Shown in pieces: positions 29,387 to 38,850 of a stretch of 64,000 nt of DNA (its first letter is position 1; every line of letters begins with the position of its first letter). This DNA comes from Sphingomonas sp. AOB5. GTDB lineage: Bacteria > Pseudomonadota > Alphaproteobacteria > Sphingomonadales > Sphingomonadaceae. Under the pieces are notes generated by a model that saw only the letters and a list, made by a program, of their open reading frames with translations, searched no databases and was not told the origin of the DNA. The stretch is taken from contig NZ_JARNTV010000002.1 of NCBI RefSeq assembly GCF_029433115.1, forward strand, positions 62,001 to 126,000, in the 5' to 3' direction. Made by a program: the position numbers and the translations under genes.

Positions 29387-29935
29387 TCAGCGTGCCTTTC
29401 GGGGGCATATAGTGATCGGCAGCGGCTTTTTCCCGTCGCGCGAACCCAGTTCGGCGATCACGGTCAAAACGCCGGCGACATCCTTGGGCGGCAGCGGATC
29501 GAGCAGGTGGAACATCCGATCGAACGCATAGCAGCGGAGCGTGTCCATCTGGTCCAGTTCGCCCATCACCATCATTTGCGCGAGCGACGCGAAGCCCGCG
29601 GACGATCCCGGAACGGCTGCAGCGGCGGGCGGCAGGCCCAGCAGCTTGGCGATGCCCGAGCCCGCGGCCGGTTCAGCAGCCTTCGCGGCGGCTTCGTAGC
29701 GGGTCAGCTGGGCTCGACCGGCAGGGCCGGTCAGGAAGGCGCCGGCGGTGAAATGGGGGGTGCACGCCTGTGTTACGCCCTTGATCGCACCGGGTGCGAT
29801 CAGCAGCATCACTGCTTCGGCCTCGGGTGCTTCGAGACAGGGAATGTCGCGACCGCCAAAGCTCTGGGCATGCGCGCCGGTGGCTGCGAGCGCGGCCCAT
29901 GCGGCAGCGGTGGCGAGGAATCCCTTGCGAATCAT
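29387..29935 (-). CDS. Exported protein of unknown function in the ispDF operon
   Basis: 182 residues. MIRKGFLATAAAWAALAATGAHAQS is a signal peptide (AHA-QS). The mature protein has four Cys (IPCLEAPEAEA, TQACTPHF, LRCYAFDRM, TICPRKAR), which suggests two disulfides, and an Ala/Gly/Pro-rich middle. No known domain is seen. Its ATG overlaps the ispDF stop by four bases (ATGA), so it is translated with that gene. A link to isoprenoid synthesis is not implied by the sequence. Confidence 0.8.
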   Translation of the reverse strand: MIRKGFLATAAAWAALAATGAHAQSFGGRDIPCLEAPEAEAVMLLIAPGAIKGVTQACTPHFTAGAFLTGPAGRAQLTRYEAAAKAAEPAAGSGIAKLLGLPPAAAAVPGSSAGFASLAQMMVMGELDQMDTLRCYAFDRMFHLLDPLPPKDVAGVLTVIAELGSRDGKKPLPITICPRKAR

Positions 29936-31083
29936 GCGTCGGTCTCCGGAATCCTGACCGTGGCGACCGCCTGTGCCGCCATGCCCTCGCCGCGACCGGT
30001 AAAGCCCAGCCGCTCGGTCGTCGTTGCCTTGACGCTAATCCGGCTGACGGGGAGCCGCAACAGCTCTGCGATGCTCGCGCGGATGGCTTCGCGGTGCGGG
30101 CCGATCTTGGGCGCCTCGCAGATCAGGGTCAGGTCTATGAAGTCGACGATCCCGCCTTCGCGCGCGATGAGGCCGGCGGCATGCTGGAGGAACTGCCCCG
30201 ATGAAGCGCCGCGCCATTGCGGGTCGCTGGGCGGGAAATGCATGCCGATATCACCCGCGCCGATGGTGCCGAGCAACGCATCGGTGATCGCATGGAGCGC
30301 GACATCGGCGTCGCTATGGCCGGACAGCCCCTTGCTGTGCGGCACCAGCACGCCGCCGAGCCACAATTCCTCACCCTCGGCGAAGCGATGGACGTCGTAT
30401 CCGGTCGCGGTGCGCACGCGCAGGCTGGCCGAATGGCGCGCCTCTGCGGCAGCGAAGTCGGCGGGGTGGGTGATCTTTTCCAATGCAGCATCTCCGGGGA
30501 CCAGCATGACGTCATGCCCGGCATGGCGGAGCATCTGGGCATCGTCGGTGGCTTCGCGATCTTCTGGCCAGTCGAGATGCGCGGCGAGGATCGCGGGATA
30601 GCGGAAGGCCTGCGGGGTCTGGACGCGGAACAGGCCGTCGCGGGGAACAGTGTCCTCTAACTTACCAATAGACGACAGTGCCAAAGTGTCGGCGACGGGC
30701 AGGGCAGGGATGGCACCTTCATGCTCGTCGAGCGCGGCGACCAGCGCGCCGATCACCGTAGCAGGCAGAAACGGCCGCGCGGCGTCGTGGATCAGGACAC
30801 GATCCGCTTCAATCGCCTGCAGGCCATTCAGCACCGACTCGCGGCGCGTGGTCCCGCCGATAACGTGCGGGACGTCACCCAGCGCCTCGGCCAGCGCGTC
30901 CTGCTGGCCTTCGCCGATCACCACCAGCACGTCGTCCACGTCCGGATGCGACGCCAAAGCGGCATAGCTGTGCGCCAGCATCGGCTTGCCGGCGAGCTTC
31001 GCGAACTGCTTGGGGACGGTGCTGCCCGCTCGGGTGCCTTGCCCAGCGGCGACGATGATCGCGACGGTCTTCGGGCGGGACAT
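29932..31083 (-). CDS. ispDF: Bifunctional IspD/IspF enzyme of the MEP isoprenoid pathway
   Basis: 383 residues fusing two non-consecutive steps of the MEP pathway. The IspD domain (about 1-220) activates 2-C-methylerythritol 4-phosphate with CTP: the nucleotide-binding loop is VAAGQGTRAGSTVPKQF, and DAARPFLP is also present. The IspF domain (about 225-383) cyclises the CDP intermediate: zinc ligands in GYDVHRF and GLSGHSDADVALHAITDALLG, then DIGMHFPPSD and the C-terminal KATTTERLGFTGRGEG. The fusion is common in alphaproteobacteria. Confidence 0.97.
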   Translation of the reverse strand: MSRPKTVAIIVAAGQGTRAGSTVPKQFAKLAGKPMLAHSYAALASHPDVDDVLVVIGEGQQDALAEALGDVPHVIGGTTRRESVLNGLQAIEADRVLIHDAARPFLPATVIGALVAALDEHEGAIPALPVADTLALSSIGKLEDTVPRDGLFRVQTPQAFRYPAILAAHLDWPEDREATDDAQMLRHAGHDVMLVPGDAALEKITHPADFAAAEARHSASLRVRTATGYDVHRFAEGEELWLGGVLVPHSKGLSGHSDADVALHAITDALLGTIGAGDIGMHFPPSDPQWRGASSGQFLQHAAGLIAREGGIVDFIDLTLICEAPKIGPHREAIRASIAELLRLPVSRISVKATTTERLGFTGRGEGMAAQAVATVRIPETDA

Positions 31084-31172
31084 TCGGGCGCCCTAGCGCA
31101 AGGCGAAGTGGGTCGCCAGCCTTGATCGGCGGCACCGGCACTGGCAGCATCGGGGCAGGAAAGGGGATCGGC

Positions 31173-31532
31173 ATGACAATGGCGGGGTTGAAGTTCTTGG
31201 CAGCCATCGCGGCGCTATCGGTTGCCCCTGCTGCATGGGCGCAGAAATCCAGCTTGCGTCCCATCGATCCCTTCAAGTGGATCACCAACAACGATTATCC
31301 CATGGAATCCCTGCGGCGCAGGGAGCAGGGAATGGTGTATTTCCGTCTCGATGTCGACGAGAAGGGCAAGGTAAGCGCCTGCACCATCACCCAAACGAGC
31401 GGATTCCGGCGTCTCGACGACACAGTCTGCGCAGCTTTGAAGGCCCGTGCCCGGTTTATTCCCGCCAGGAACGAAGAGGGCCAGAATATTCCCAGCGTCT
31501 GGAGCAGCCGGTTTCACTGGGAGATCCCGTAA
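31173..31532 (+). CDS. Exported TonB C-terminal-like domain protein
   Basis: 119 residues from the ATG at 31173; a longer frame from 31122 adds only Gly-rich sequence. The signal peptide is MTMAGLKFLAAIAALSVAPAAWAQ. The mature part has the TonB-C signature: NNDYPMESLRRREQGMVYFRLDVDEKGKVSACTITQTSGFRRLDDTVCAALK, split here by a short disulfide-capable Cys pair. It lacks the membrane anchor and proline-rich spacer of true TonB, so it is a stand-alone periplasmic domain. It is separated from dusB by 78 bases. Confidence 0.82.
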   Translation: MTMAGLKFLAAIAALSVAPAAWAQKSSLRPIDPFKWITNNDYPMESLRRREQGMVYFRLDVDEKGKVSACTITQTSGFRRLDDTVCAALKARARFIPARNEEGQNIPSVWSSRFHWEIP

Positions 31533-31610
31533 TATACGGGGCGTAACCACCCCAACTTGCCAATCGCCGCTTGCGCGCGTAGGGGCTGCTGCCTATTTTT
31601 CAGGCAGATC

Positions 31611-32609
31611 ATGACGACGCTCGCTCCCATCCAGGTCGGTCCCGTGCGGATCGACGTACCGGTGATCCTCGCCCCGATGACGGGCGTCACCGACCTGCCG
31701 TTCCGGCGGGTGGTGCGGCGCTATGGCTCGGGCCTCAACGTCACCGAGATGGTCGCCAGCCAGGCCGCCATCCGGGAGACGCGCCAGTCGGTCCAGAAAT
31801 TCGCCTGGGATCCGATCGAGGATCCGGTGTCGATGCAACTGGTCGGCTGCACCCCCTATGAAATGGGTGAGGCGGCCAAGCTCTCCGAGGATCGCGGCGC
31901 CGCCATCGTCGACATCAACATGGGCTGCCCGGTGCGCAAGGTCACCAATGGCGATGCGGGTTCCGCGCTGATGCGCGACCTGCCGCTTGCTTCGCAGCTG
32001 GTCGAGGCGGTGGTGAAGGCGGTGAAGGTGCCGGTCACGCTCAAGATGCGGATGGGCTGGTGCCATTCCAGCCTGAACGCGCCGGAGCTTGCCCGGATCG
32101 CCGAGGATCTTGGCGTCAAGATGGTGACGGTCCATGGTCGCACCCGGAACCAGATGTACCGCGACAGCGCCGATTGGGCGTTCGTGCGCAAGGTGAAGGA
32201 TGCGGTGTCGATCCCGGTGATCGTCAATGGCGATATCCTGAACGCCGAGGACGCCCGCACCGCGCTGGCGCAGTCGGGCGCGGATGGCGTGATGATCGGC
32301 CGTGGGTCCTATGGAAAGCCGTGGATCCTGAAGCAGGTCATGGACGAACTGTCAGGGCAGGGCGTGCGCCCCGATCCCACGCTCGACGAACAATATGACA
32401 TTATCACAGCGCATTACCGCGACTCACTGAGCCTGTATGGCAACGAAGTCGGCGTGAACATGATGCGCAAGCATATCGGCTGGTACACCAAGGGGCTGCA
32501 CGGATCGGCCGAGTTCCGCAATGCAGTCAACAAGATCGCCGACGCCGATACCGTCCTGAAGATGCTCGCCGAATTCTACGCACCGTGGCGATCCCGCGAA
32601 GCGGCCTGA
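31611..32609 (+). CDS. dusB: tRNA-dihydrouridine synthase B-type
   Basis: Flavoenzyme reducing specific uridines in the tRNA D-loop. 332 residues from ATG ([21 protein letters not shown]); an upstream in-frame start at 31557 adds a Cys-rich extension and was rejected. FMN-site and catalytic segments [33 protein letters not shown] (catalytic Cys), [18 protein letters not shown] and VIVNGDI are present. In alphaproteobacteria dusB (nifR3) usually opens the ntrBC operon, as here. Confidence 0.96.
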   Translation: MTTLAPIQVGPVRIDVPVILAPMTGVTDLPFRRVVRRYGSGLNVTEMVASQAAIRETRQSVQKFAWDPIEDPVSMQLVGCTPYEMGEAAKLSEDRGAAIVDINMGCPVRKVTNGDAGSALMRDLPLASQLVEAVVKAVKVPVTLKMRMGWCHSSLNAPELARIAEDLGVKMVTVHGRTRNQMYRDSADWAFVRKVKDAVSIPVIVNGDILNAEDARTALAQSGADGVMIGRGSYGKPWILKQVMDELSGQGVRPDPTLDEQYDIITAHYRDSLSLYGNEVGVNMMRKHIGWYTKGLHGSAEFRNAVNKIADADTVLKMLAEFYAPWRSREAA

Positions 32610-33688
32610 AGCGCGCCAAGGTAACCCCCGTCGCGGGGCCGGCCTTTGGCGAAATGTTCGCGGCATTGCCCGTCGCGGTGCTCGTGATCGATCCGGACGG
32701 TCGCATCGCCCATGCCAATGCCGCGTGCGAGCTGCTGCTCAACCACAGCGAAACCTCCATGGCGGGACAGCCCTATGACGCGGTGCTGCTGCCGCCCGAA
32801 GACTATGCCGACCGCCGCGACGGACGCGGCTTCGCGGCCTATGATGTCGAGATCGAAGCGGTGCGCGGTTCCCGCATCCGCGTCGATTTCGTCGAGACCT
32901 CGGTCGTCGACCATCCCGGCTGGCGCATCGTGACGCTCCACCATGCGCCGCGCAGAGCTGCGCACGGCGGCGATCGTTCGGCAGGCGCGCGCGCTGCAGT
33001 CGGCGCAGCGGCGATGCTGGCGCATGAGATCAAGAACCCGCTTTCGGGCATTCGTGGGGCGGCGCAGTTGCTCGGAATGGGGGAGGGAGCCGATCCAGAA
33101 CTCACCGGGCTGATCACCACCGAAGTCGACCGCATCGCCGCGCTGATCGACCGGATGCAGGACTTCACCGATACGCGTCCGCTGAAGCTGGCGCCGACCA
33201 ATGTCTATCCGCTACTGGATCACGCCCGCCGCGTGGCGCTGGCCGGGTTCGCGCGCGGGATGGTGATCGAGGAGCGGTTCGATCCCTCGCTGCCACCGGT
33301 GCTGATCGATCCCGACGCGTTCCTGCAGGTGCTGCTGAACCTGCTGAAGAACGCGGCCGAGGTGCTGGTCGGGCTGGCGCAGCCGCGGATCACCCTGTCG
33401 ACCGCCTATCGCCACGGCATGTCGGTCAGCACCGGGGCAGGGCGTCCGCGCCAGCCGCTGCCGATCGAGATCCTCGTCGTCGATAACGGCCCCGGCGCGC
33501 CGGGGGATATCGCCGAGCATCTGTTCGAGCCGTTCGTTTCGGGCAAGCCCGAGGGCAAGGGCCTGGGCCTGCCGCTGGTCGAGAAGCTGGTCCGCGATAT
33601 GGGCGGTATCATCCAGTATGCCCGCGAACGCACCGGCCAGAACGAATCCACTGTATTCCGCATCCTCCTGCCCAGAGCTCCAAAGTGA
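32585..33688 (+). CDS. ntrB: Nitrogen regulation sensor kinase NtrB
   Basis: Cytoplasmic histidine kinase/phosphatase that sets the phosphorylation of NtrC according to PII signals. 367 residues if the GTG at 32585 (25 bases inside dusB) is used; an ATG at 32654 would give 344. Domains: PAS (about 24-120, [21 protein letters not shown]), HisKA with H-box [20 protein letters not shown], and HATPase with the N-box [13 protein letters not shown]1 [11 protein letters not shown] and G2 [12 protein letters not shown]. No membrane span, as expected. Confidence 0.95.
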   Translation: MAIPRSGLKRAKVTPVAGPAFGEMFAALPVAVLVIDPDGRIAHANAACELLLNHSETSMAGQPYDAVLLPPEDYADRRDGRGFAAYDVEIEAVRGSRIRVDFVETSVVDHPGWRIVTLHHAPRRAAHGGDRSAGARAAVGAAAMLAHEIKNPLSGIRGAAQLLGMGEGADPELTGLITTEVDRIAALIDRMQDFTDTRPLKLAPTNVYPLLDHARRVALAGFARGMVIEERFDPSLPPVLIDPDAFLQVLLNLLKNAAEVLVGLAQPRITLSTAYRHGMSVSTGAGRPRQPLPIEILVVDNGPGAPGDIAEHLFEPFVSGKPEGKGLGLPLVEKLVRDMGGIIQYARERTGQNESTVFRILLPRAPK

Positions 33689-33698
33689 TCGCGCCCAA

Positions 33699-35153
33699 AT
33701 GAACAGCCCCGGTACCGTTCTGGTCGTCGACGACGACGCTGCAATCCGCACCGTGGTCGCCGCGGCGCTGAAGCGCGAGGGGCATCGCGTCACCACCGCG
33801 GGCAGCATCGCCGAATTCCGCCGTGAATTCCGTCTCGCCATGCCTGAAGTGCTGGTGACCGACGTGGTGCTGCCGGACGGCAATGGCCTGGATCTGGTCG
33901 CGTCGCTGCTGACCGAGCATCCCGATCTGCCGGTGATCGTCTTCTCCGCACAGAACACGCTGGCCACCGCGGTGCGTGCGACCGAGGTGGGCGCGTTCGA
34001 CTATCTGCCCAAGCCGTTCGATCTCGACGTGCTGGCGCAGGCCGTGCGCGGCGCGATCGCCAAGGGACGGCGGCGGCCCTCGGCCATGCCGGATATCGAG
34101 GAAGGCGCAGGCCCCTCGCTGATCGGCCGCTCGCCTGCGATGCAGGACGTGTATCGGGTGATCGCCCGCGTCGTCTCGAACGACCTGACCGTGCTGGTCT
34201 CGGGCGAATCCGGCACCGGCAAGGAGCTGGTCGCAAAGGCGATCCACGATCTCGGTCAGCGCCGGCGCGCGCCGTTCGTCGCGCTCAACATGGCCGCCAT
34301 CCCGCGCGAGCTGATCGAAGCCGAACTGTTCGGCCATGAACGCGGCGCCTTTACCGGTGCGGCTGCGCGCGTCGCCGGCAAGTTCGAACAGGCGGCAGGA
34401 GGGACTTTGTTCCTCGACGAAATCGGCGACATGCCGATGGATGCGCAGACGCGCCTGTTGCGCGTACTGCAATCGGGCGAATTCACCACTGTAGGCGGCG
34501 CCCGCACGATCCGTGCAGACGTCCGCATCGTCGCGGCGACGAACAAGGATCTGAGCGCGCTGGTGAATATCGGCCAGTTCCGCGAGGATCTGTTCTACCG
34601 GCTCAACGTAGTGCCGGTAGCGCTCCCCGCTTTGCGCGAGCGGCGTCAGGACGTCGCGCTGCTGGCCCGTCACTTCCTCGACCGGGCAGTGGAAGACGGA
34701 TTGCCACGCAAGCATCTCGACAAGGATGCGGTCACCGTCCTCGAGACCTATGACTGGCCCGGCAATGTGCGCGAGCTGGAGAACCTGATGCGCCGCATTG
34801 CCGCGCTCAGCCGCGACGAGTGGATCGACGCTGCCGGCATCCGCCGCGCGCTGGGCGAAGCCAATATGGGCAATGCGCCCGTGGCGGTTCGCGACGAGGG
34901 AATCGAGGCTGCAGTGCGTGCCCGGCTGGAACGAATCGCGATCGAGGAGCCGCAGTCGCTCGACGATGGCACGCTGTACGACCGGATCATCGGCGAGGTG
35001 GAACGCCCGCTGATCGAAGCGATGCTGAGCCGCCACGGCCAGAACCAGCTTCGCGCCGCCCGCTCGCTGGGAATCAACCGCAATACGCTGCGCAAGCGGC
35101 TGGATACGCTCGGGATCGCGATGGCGGGCGGGCGTCAGGATGGTGCCGAATAG
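33699..35153 (+). CDS. ntrC: Nitrogen regulator NtrC, sigma-54 activator
   Basis: 484 residues from ATG (MNSPGTVLVVDDDAAIR), starting ten bases after ntrB. The receiver domain has the acidic pair DDD and the phospho-acceptor in VLVTDVVLPDG. The central AAA+ domain has Walker A GESGTGKE, the sigma-54 contact loop GAFTGA (within ERGAFTGAAARV) and Walker B GGTLFLDEIGDMP. The C-terminal Fis-type helix-turn-helix is seen in NQLRAARSLGINRNTLRKRL. A complete, apparently functional NtrC. Confidence 0.97.
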   Translation: MNSPGTVLVVDDDAAIRTVVAAALKREGHRVTTAGSIAEFRREFRLAMPEVLVTDVVLPDGNGLDLVASLLTEHPDLPVIVFSAQNTLATAVRATEVGAFDYLPKPFDLDVLAQAVRGAIAKGRRRPSAMPDIEEGAGPSLIGRSPAMQDVYRVIARVVSNDLTVLVSGESGTGKELVAKAIHDLGQRRRAPFVALNMAAIPRELIEAELFGHERGAFTGAAARVAGKFEQAAGGTLFLDEIGDMPMDAQTRLLRVLQSGEFTTVGGARTIRADVRIVAATNKDLSALVNIGQFREDLFYRLNVVPVALPALRERRQDVALLARHFLDRAVEDGLPRKHLDKDAVTVLETYDWPGNVRELENLMRRIAALSRDEWIDAAGIRRALGEANMGNAPVAVRDEGIEAAVRARLERIAIEEPQSLDDGTLYDRIIGEVERPLIEAMLSRHGQNQLRAARSLGINRNTLRKRLDTLGIAMAGGRQDGAE

Positions 35154-35212
35154 CGACAGTCTGACCAGATTATGTGTTTTTCCGGCCACAATCCTGTTGT
35201 AGCCTTGCAACG

Positions 35213-37465
35213 ATGGATGCCGTCACGACGCCAATAACCGGAGAGAAGCCGCAAAAGCGGTGGTTTTCGGTTACCCCGGCGATCGAACTGGCAGTGCTGG
35301 GGGTCGCGGCCGCGACGCTTTATGGCACCTATCTCTATATCAGCGGACAGCGCGATCTCACCGGTCTGCTAAGTCCGGTAATCGCCGCGTTCCTGCTGCT
35401 GGCGAACCTGCTGCCCGCAGTGGTCCTGATTATCCTGCTCGGACGCCGGATCGCCAGAAACCGCGCTGCGAAAGCAGGCATGGCCGGTGGCGGACAGCTT
35501 CACATCCGGCTTGTGGTGATGTTCTCGCTGATTGCGAGCATTCCGATCATCCTGACCGTGATCGGCGCTTCCGTGATGTTCCAGTCTGGTGTGCAGCTTT
35601 GGGGTTCCGAACGCGCGCGAACCGCGTTTGAATCAAGCACCGACCTTGCGATCGAAGGGCAGCGCGTGGTCGCGGAACGCTGGGCCGGCGAGGCGAGGGC
35701 GATGGCGGATGACTTGATCGCCATCTATCCCGATCTGCCCGGCCGCTCGGCTTCGGTGCAGCGCGCCTTTCTCGAGCAGACTTACCTCCGGAATTTCTAT
35801 CAGGCGGTCTTATTTCATCTGCCCGATGGCAAGAATGTCGAGCCGCTCTATGCCTATGAGCAGCCGAACGAGAAGGAATTCGCCGCCCGGGTCACCGGTT
35901 CGATCCTCAACGCGTTGAACGACAACAAGAAAACCTATACCGATTTCAACGCCAAGCTGGTCTGGGTGATCACCCCGGTCGATCGTTCCCGCAACATCTT
36001 CCTGTACGTCGCGACGCCGGTAAACGCCGAATATCTGACGCGCCAAACCGACTCCGCGCGTGAGATCAAGCGCGAGTACACCGCGCTGCAGGCGCGTGCG
36101 CGCTCGCTCCAGATCATTTTCAACGCGGCGCTTTATGGCGTCGCGCTGCTGATCATCGGCATTGCCATGTGGGTCGCGATCCTCGTCGCCGACCGGCTGG
36201 TGCGGCCGATCAGCGAGCTGGTTGGTGCAGCACGAGAGATTGCCAAGGGCGATCTGGGCGTGCGCGTGCCCGAGCCGAAGACGCGGGACGAAGTCGGTGT
36301 GCTCGCGGACGCGTTCAACCAGATGACCGAGCGGCTTCAGGGGCAAACCAGTGCGCTCGTCAGCGCGAACGCTGAATCCGAAAGCCGCCGTGCGCTTATC
36401 GAAGCAGTGATGTCGGGTGTGACCGCAGGCGTTATCTCGATCGATGACGAGCGCAAGGTGCGGCTGATCAACGCGTCCGCGCTTACGATGCTGCGTCGCG
36501 ATGCCGATGTGGTGAGCCAGCCGCTGGCCGAGCTGGTGCCCGAACTCGCCGTGCTGCTTGACGGACAGGACCGCGAGGCCGTGGTCCAGGTCACAGCCGG
36601 AGGCGATCCGCGCACGCTCGCCGTGAAGATCACCCGCGACGAGGGCGGGCAGGTCCTCACCTTCGACGACATCACCCAGCAACTCCTCGACCAGCGCCGC
36701 GCGGCATGGTCCGACGTGGCGCGGCGGATCGCGCACGAGATCAAGAACCCGCTCACCCCGATCCAGCTCGCCGCGGAACGGCTCCAGCGGCGCTATGGCA
36801 AGAAGGTGGATGCCGAGGACGGCACCTTCGCCCGGCTGACCGACACGATCGTGCGGCAGGTGGGCGATCTGCGCCGCATCGTCGACGAATTCTCCTCCTT
36901 CGCGCGCATGCCCAAGCCGCTGTTCCGCCGCGAATCCCTGCTCGATATCGCGCGCCAGTCGATGTTCCTCCACGAAGTCGCCCATCCGACGATCCGCTTC
37001 GAGATGGATGCGCCCGATCCCGCACCCAATCTGATCGCCGATCGCCGCCAGATCGGTCAGGCGCTGACCAATGTGGTCAAGAACGCGGTCGAGGCGATCG
37101 AGGGCCGCGGGGAAGGGGAGGCGCTGCCGCAGGGCGAGGTCGTGCTGACCATTGCCGAGGACGAGGGCAGGGTGACCCTGACCGTCGCCGATAATGGCGT
37201 GGGCCTGCCGGTCGAGCGCGACCGCATCGTCGAGCCCTATATGACGACGCGCAGCCGCGGCACCGGGCTCGGCCTCGCCATCGTCAAGAAGATCGTCGAG
37301 GAGCATTGCGGCACGATCGCCTTCGGGGATCGTCCGGGTGGCGGCACGATCGTCACCATCTGCTTCGACACAGATGCGCTGGCCGGCATGGCCACCGCCG
37401 ATTCCGAAACCGCCGACAGCGCCGATACGCGTCCGGTGGCGCTTACCCGTGGGAACAAGTCATGA
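35213..37465 (+). CDS. ntrY: Nitrogen/redox sensor kinase NtrY
   Basis: 750 residues from the ATG at 35213. Three to four N-terminal membrane helices are visible (about 22-45, 50-78, 98-123 and 305-327) around a periplasmic loop of about 170 residues. A HAMP domain (VADRLVRPISELVGAAREIAKGD), a PAS domain, HisKA (H-box [19 protein letters not shown]) and an HATPase domain follow (NVVKNAVEAIE, VADNGVGLP, GTGLGLAIVKKI). NtrY pairs with NtrX in nitrogen and redox control. Its stop overlaps the ntrX ATG (ATGA). Confidence 0.95.
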   Translation: MDAVTTPITGEKPQKRWFSVTPAIELAVLGVAAATLYGTYLYISGQRDLTGLLSPVIAAFLLLANLLPAVVLIILLGRRIARNRAAKAGMAGGGQLHIRLVVMFSLIASIPIILTVIGASVMFQSGVQLWGSERARTAFESSTDLAIEGQRVVAERWAGEARAMADDLIAIYPDLPGRSASVQRAFLEQTYLRNFYQAVLFHLPDGKNVEPLYAYEQPNEKEFAARVTGSILNALNDNKKTYTDFNAKLVWVITPVDRSRNIFLYVATPVNAEYLTRQTDSAREIKREYTALQARARSLQIIFNAALYGVALLIIGIAMWVAILVADRLVRPISELVGAAREIAKGDLGVRVPEPKTRDEVGVLADAFNQMTERLQGQTSALVSANAESESRRALIEAVMSGVTAGVISIDDERKVRLINASALTMLRRDADVVSQPLAELVPELAVLLDGQDREAVVQVTAGGDPRTLAVKITRDEGGQVLTFDDITQQLLDQRRAAWSDVARRIAHEIKNPLTPIQLAAERLQRRYGKKVDAEDGTFARLTDTIVRQVGDLRRIVDEFSSFARMPKPLFRRESLLDIARQSMFLHEVAHPTIRFEMDAPDPAPNLIADRRQIGQALTNVVKNAVEAIEGRGEGEALPQGEVVLTIAEDEGRVTLTVADNGVGLPVERDRIVEPYMTTRSRGTGLGLAIVKKIVEEHCGTIAFGDRPGGGTIVTICFDTDALAGMATADSETADSADTRPVALTRGNKS

Positions 37466-38841
37466 CACTCGATATCCTGGTCGTCGACGATGAGCGCGAC
37501 ATCCGCGAGCTGGTCGCCGGCGTGCTCGAGGACGAAGGCTATGAGACGCGGGGCGCGGCCGACAGCGACTCAGCGCTGAATGCCATTGCCGACCGGCGGC
37601 CCAGCCTGGTGCTGCTAGACGTGTGGCTGCAGGGCTCGCGGCTCGACGGGTTGGAACTGCTCGACGAGATCAAGCGGCGCGACCCCTCGATCCCGGTGCT
37701 GGTGATCTCGGGCCATGGCAATCTGGATACCGCAGTGGCGGCGATCCGGCGCGGCGCGGTGGACTTCATCGAAAAGCCGTTCGAGGCGGAGCGGCTGCTG
37801 TGGCTGGTCGAACGCGCGACCGAGACCGAGCGGTTGAAGCGCGAGGTCGCGTCGCTGCGCGCGTCGATCGGGCGCGAGGAAGACCTGACCGGCATGTCCG
37901 GTTCTATCAATGCGGTGCGTGCAACCCTGAAGCGGGTTGCCTCGACCGGCAGCCGCGTACTCATCAGCGGCGGCGCGGGCGTGGGCAAGGAAGTCGCGGC
38001 GCGGCTGCTGCACGGCTGGAGCCAGCGCGCACAGGCGCCCTTCATCATCGTCAGCGCGGCGCGGATGACGCCCGAGCGGGTCGATGAGGAGCTGTTCGGC
38101 GTCGAGGAGAATGGCGATCTGGTCCGCACCGGCCTGCTCGAACAGGCCCATGGCGGCACCCTGTTTCTCGATGAGATCGCAGACATGCCGATCGCGACCC
38201 AGGCGCGCATCCTGCGCGTGCTGACCGATCAAAGTTTCAGCCGCGTCGGCGGCACGCGGATCGTGAAAGTCGATGTCCGCGTGGTCTCGGCCACTGCACG
38301 GGACCTGATGACCGAGATTGCCGAGGGGCGTTTCCGCGAGGATCTCTATTACCGGCTCAACGTGGTGCCGGTGATGATCCCGCCGCTGACCGAACGGCGC
38401 GAGGATATCCCGGTGCTGGTCGAGCATTTCGTGGCGCATTACGCCAGCGAACGCCGCGTGCCGACGCCCGAGGTGGCCGCGGACGCGATCGTCGCGCTGC
38501 AAAGCTATGAATGGCCGGGCAATGTCCGCCAGCTCCGCAACGTGGTCGAACGCACCGTGATCCTCGCCCCCGGCGACCGGATCGGCCGGATCGATCTCGA
38601 CCTGCTTCCCCCCGAAGTGCTGGGCAAGCCGGGCGAGATGGGCAATGGCGTCGGCGCCAACGCGATCATGGGCGCCCCGCTGAAGGAAGCCCGCGAGACG
38701 TTCGAGCGCGAATATCTGCGCATCCAGATCCGTCGCTTCTCGGGCAATATCTCGCGCACGGCGAGCTTCATCGGGATGGAACGCTCGGCGCTGCACCGGA
38801 AGCTGAAGCTGCTGGGGATTACCGAGACGCGGGAAGACTAG
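37462..38841 (+). CDS. ntrX: Response regulator NtrX (AAA+ domain without GAFTGA)
   Basis: 459 residues. Receiver domain: VVDDERDIRELVAG with phospho-acceptor in VLLDVWLQGS. AAA+ domain: Walker A GGAGVGKE and Walker B GGTLFLDEIADMP. The sigma-54 contact loop is replaced: after EELFG the sequence reads VEENGDLVRTGLLEQAHGG with no GAFTGA. Fis-type HTH at the C-terminus (GNISRTASFIGMERSALHRKL). Loss of GAFTGA is known for alphaproteobacterial NtrX and implies action through sigma-70 promoters or as a repressor. Confidence 0.95.
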   Translation: MTLDILVVDDERDIRELVAGVLEDEGYETRGAADSDSALNAIADRRPSLVLLDVWLQGSRLDGLELLDEIKRRDPSIPVLVISGHGNLDTAVAAIRRGAVDFIEKPFEAERLLWLVERATETERLKREVASLRASIGREEDLTGMSGSINAVRATLKRVASTGSRVLISGGAGVGKEVAARLLHGWSQRAQAPFIIVSAARMTPERVDEELFGVEENGDLVRTGLLEQAHGGTLFLDEIADMPIATQARILRVLTDQSFSRVGGTRIVKVDVRVVSATARDLMTEIAEGRFREDLYYRLNVVPVMIPPLTERREDIPVLVEHFVAHYASERRVPTPEVAADAIVALQSYEWPGNVRQLRNVVERTVILAPGDRIGRIDLDLLPPEVLGKPGEMGNGVGANAIMGAPLKEARETFEREYLRIQIRRFSGNISRTASFIGMERSALHRKLKLLGITETRED

Positions 38842-38850
38842 GCGGCGCGA

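Noticed and set aside
29932-31083. IspD/IspF fusion as a novelty
   Set aside because: The bifunctional enzyme is well known in alphaproteobacteria.
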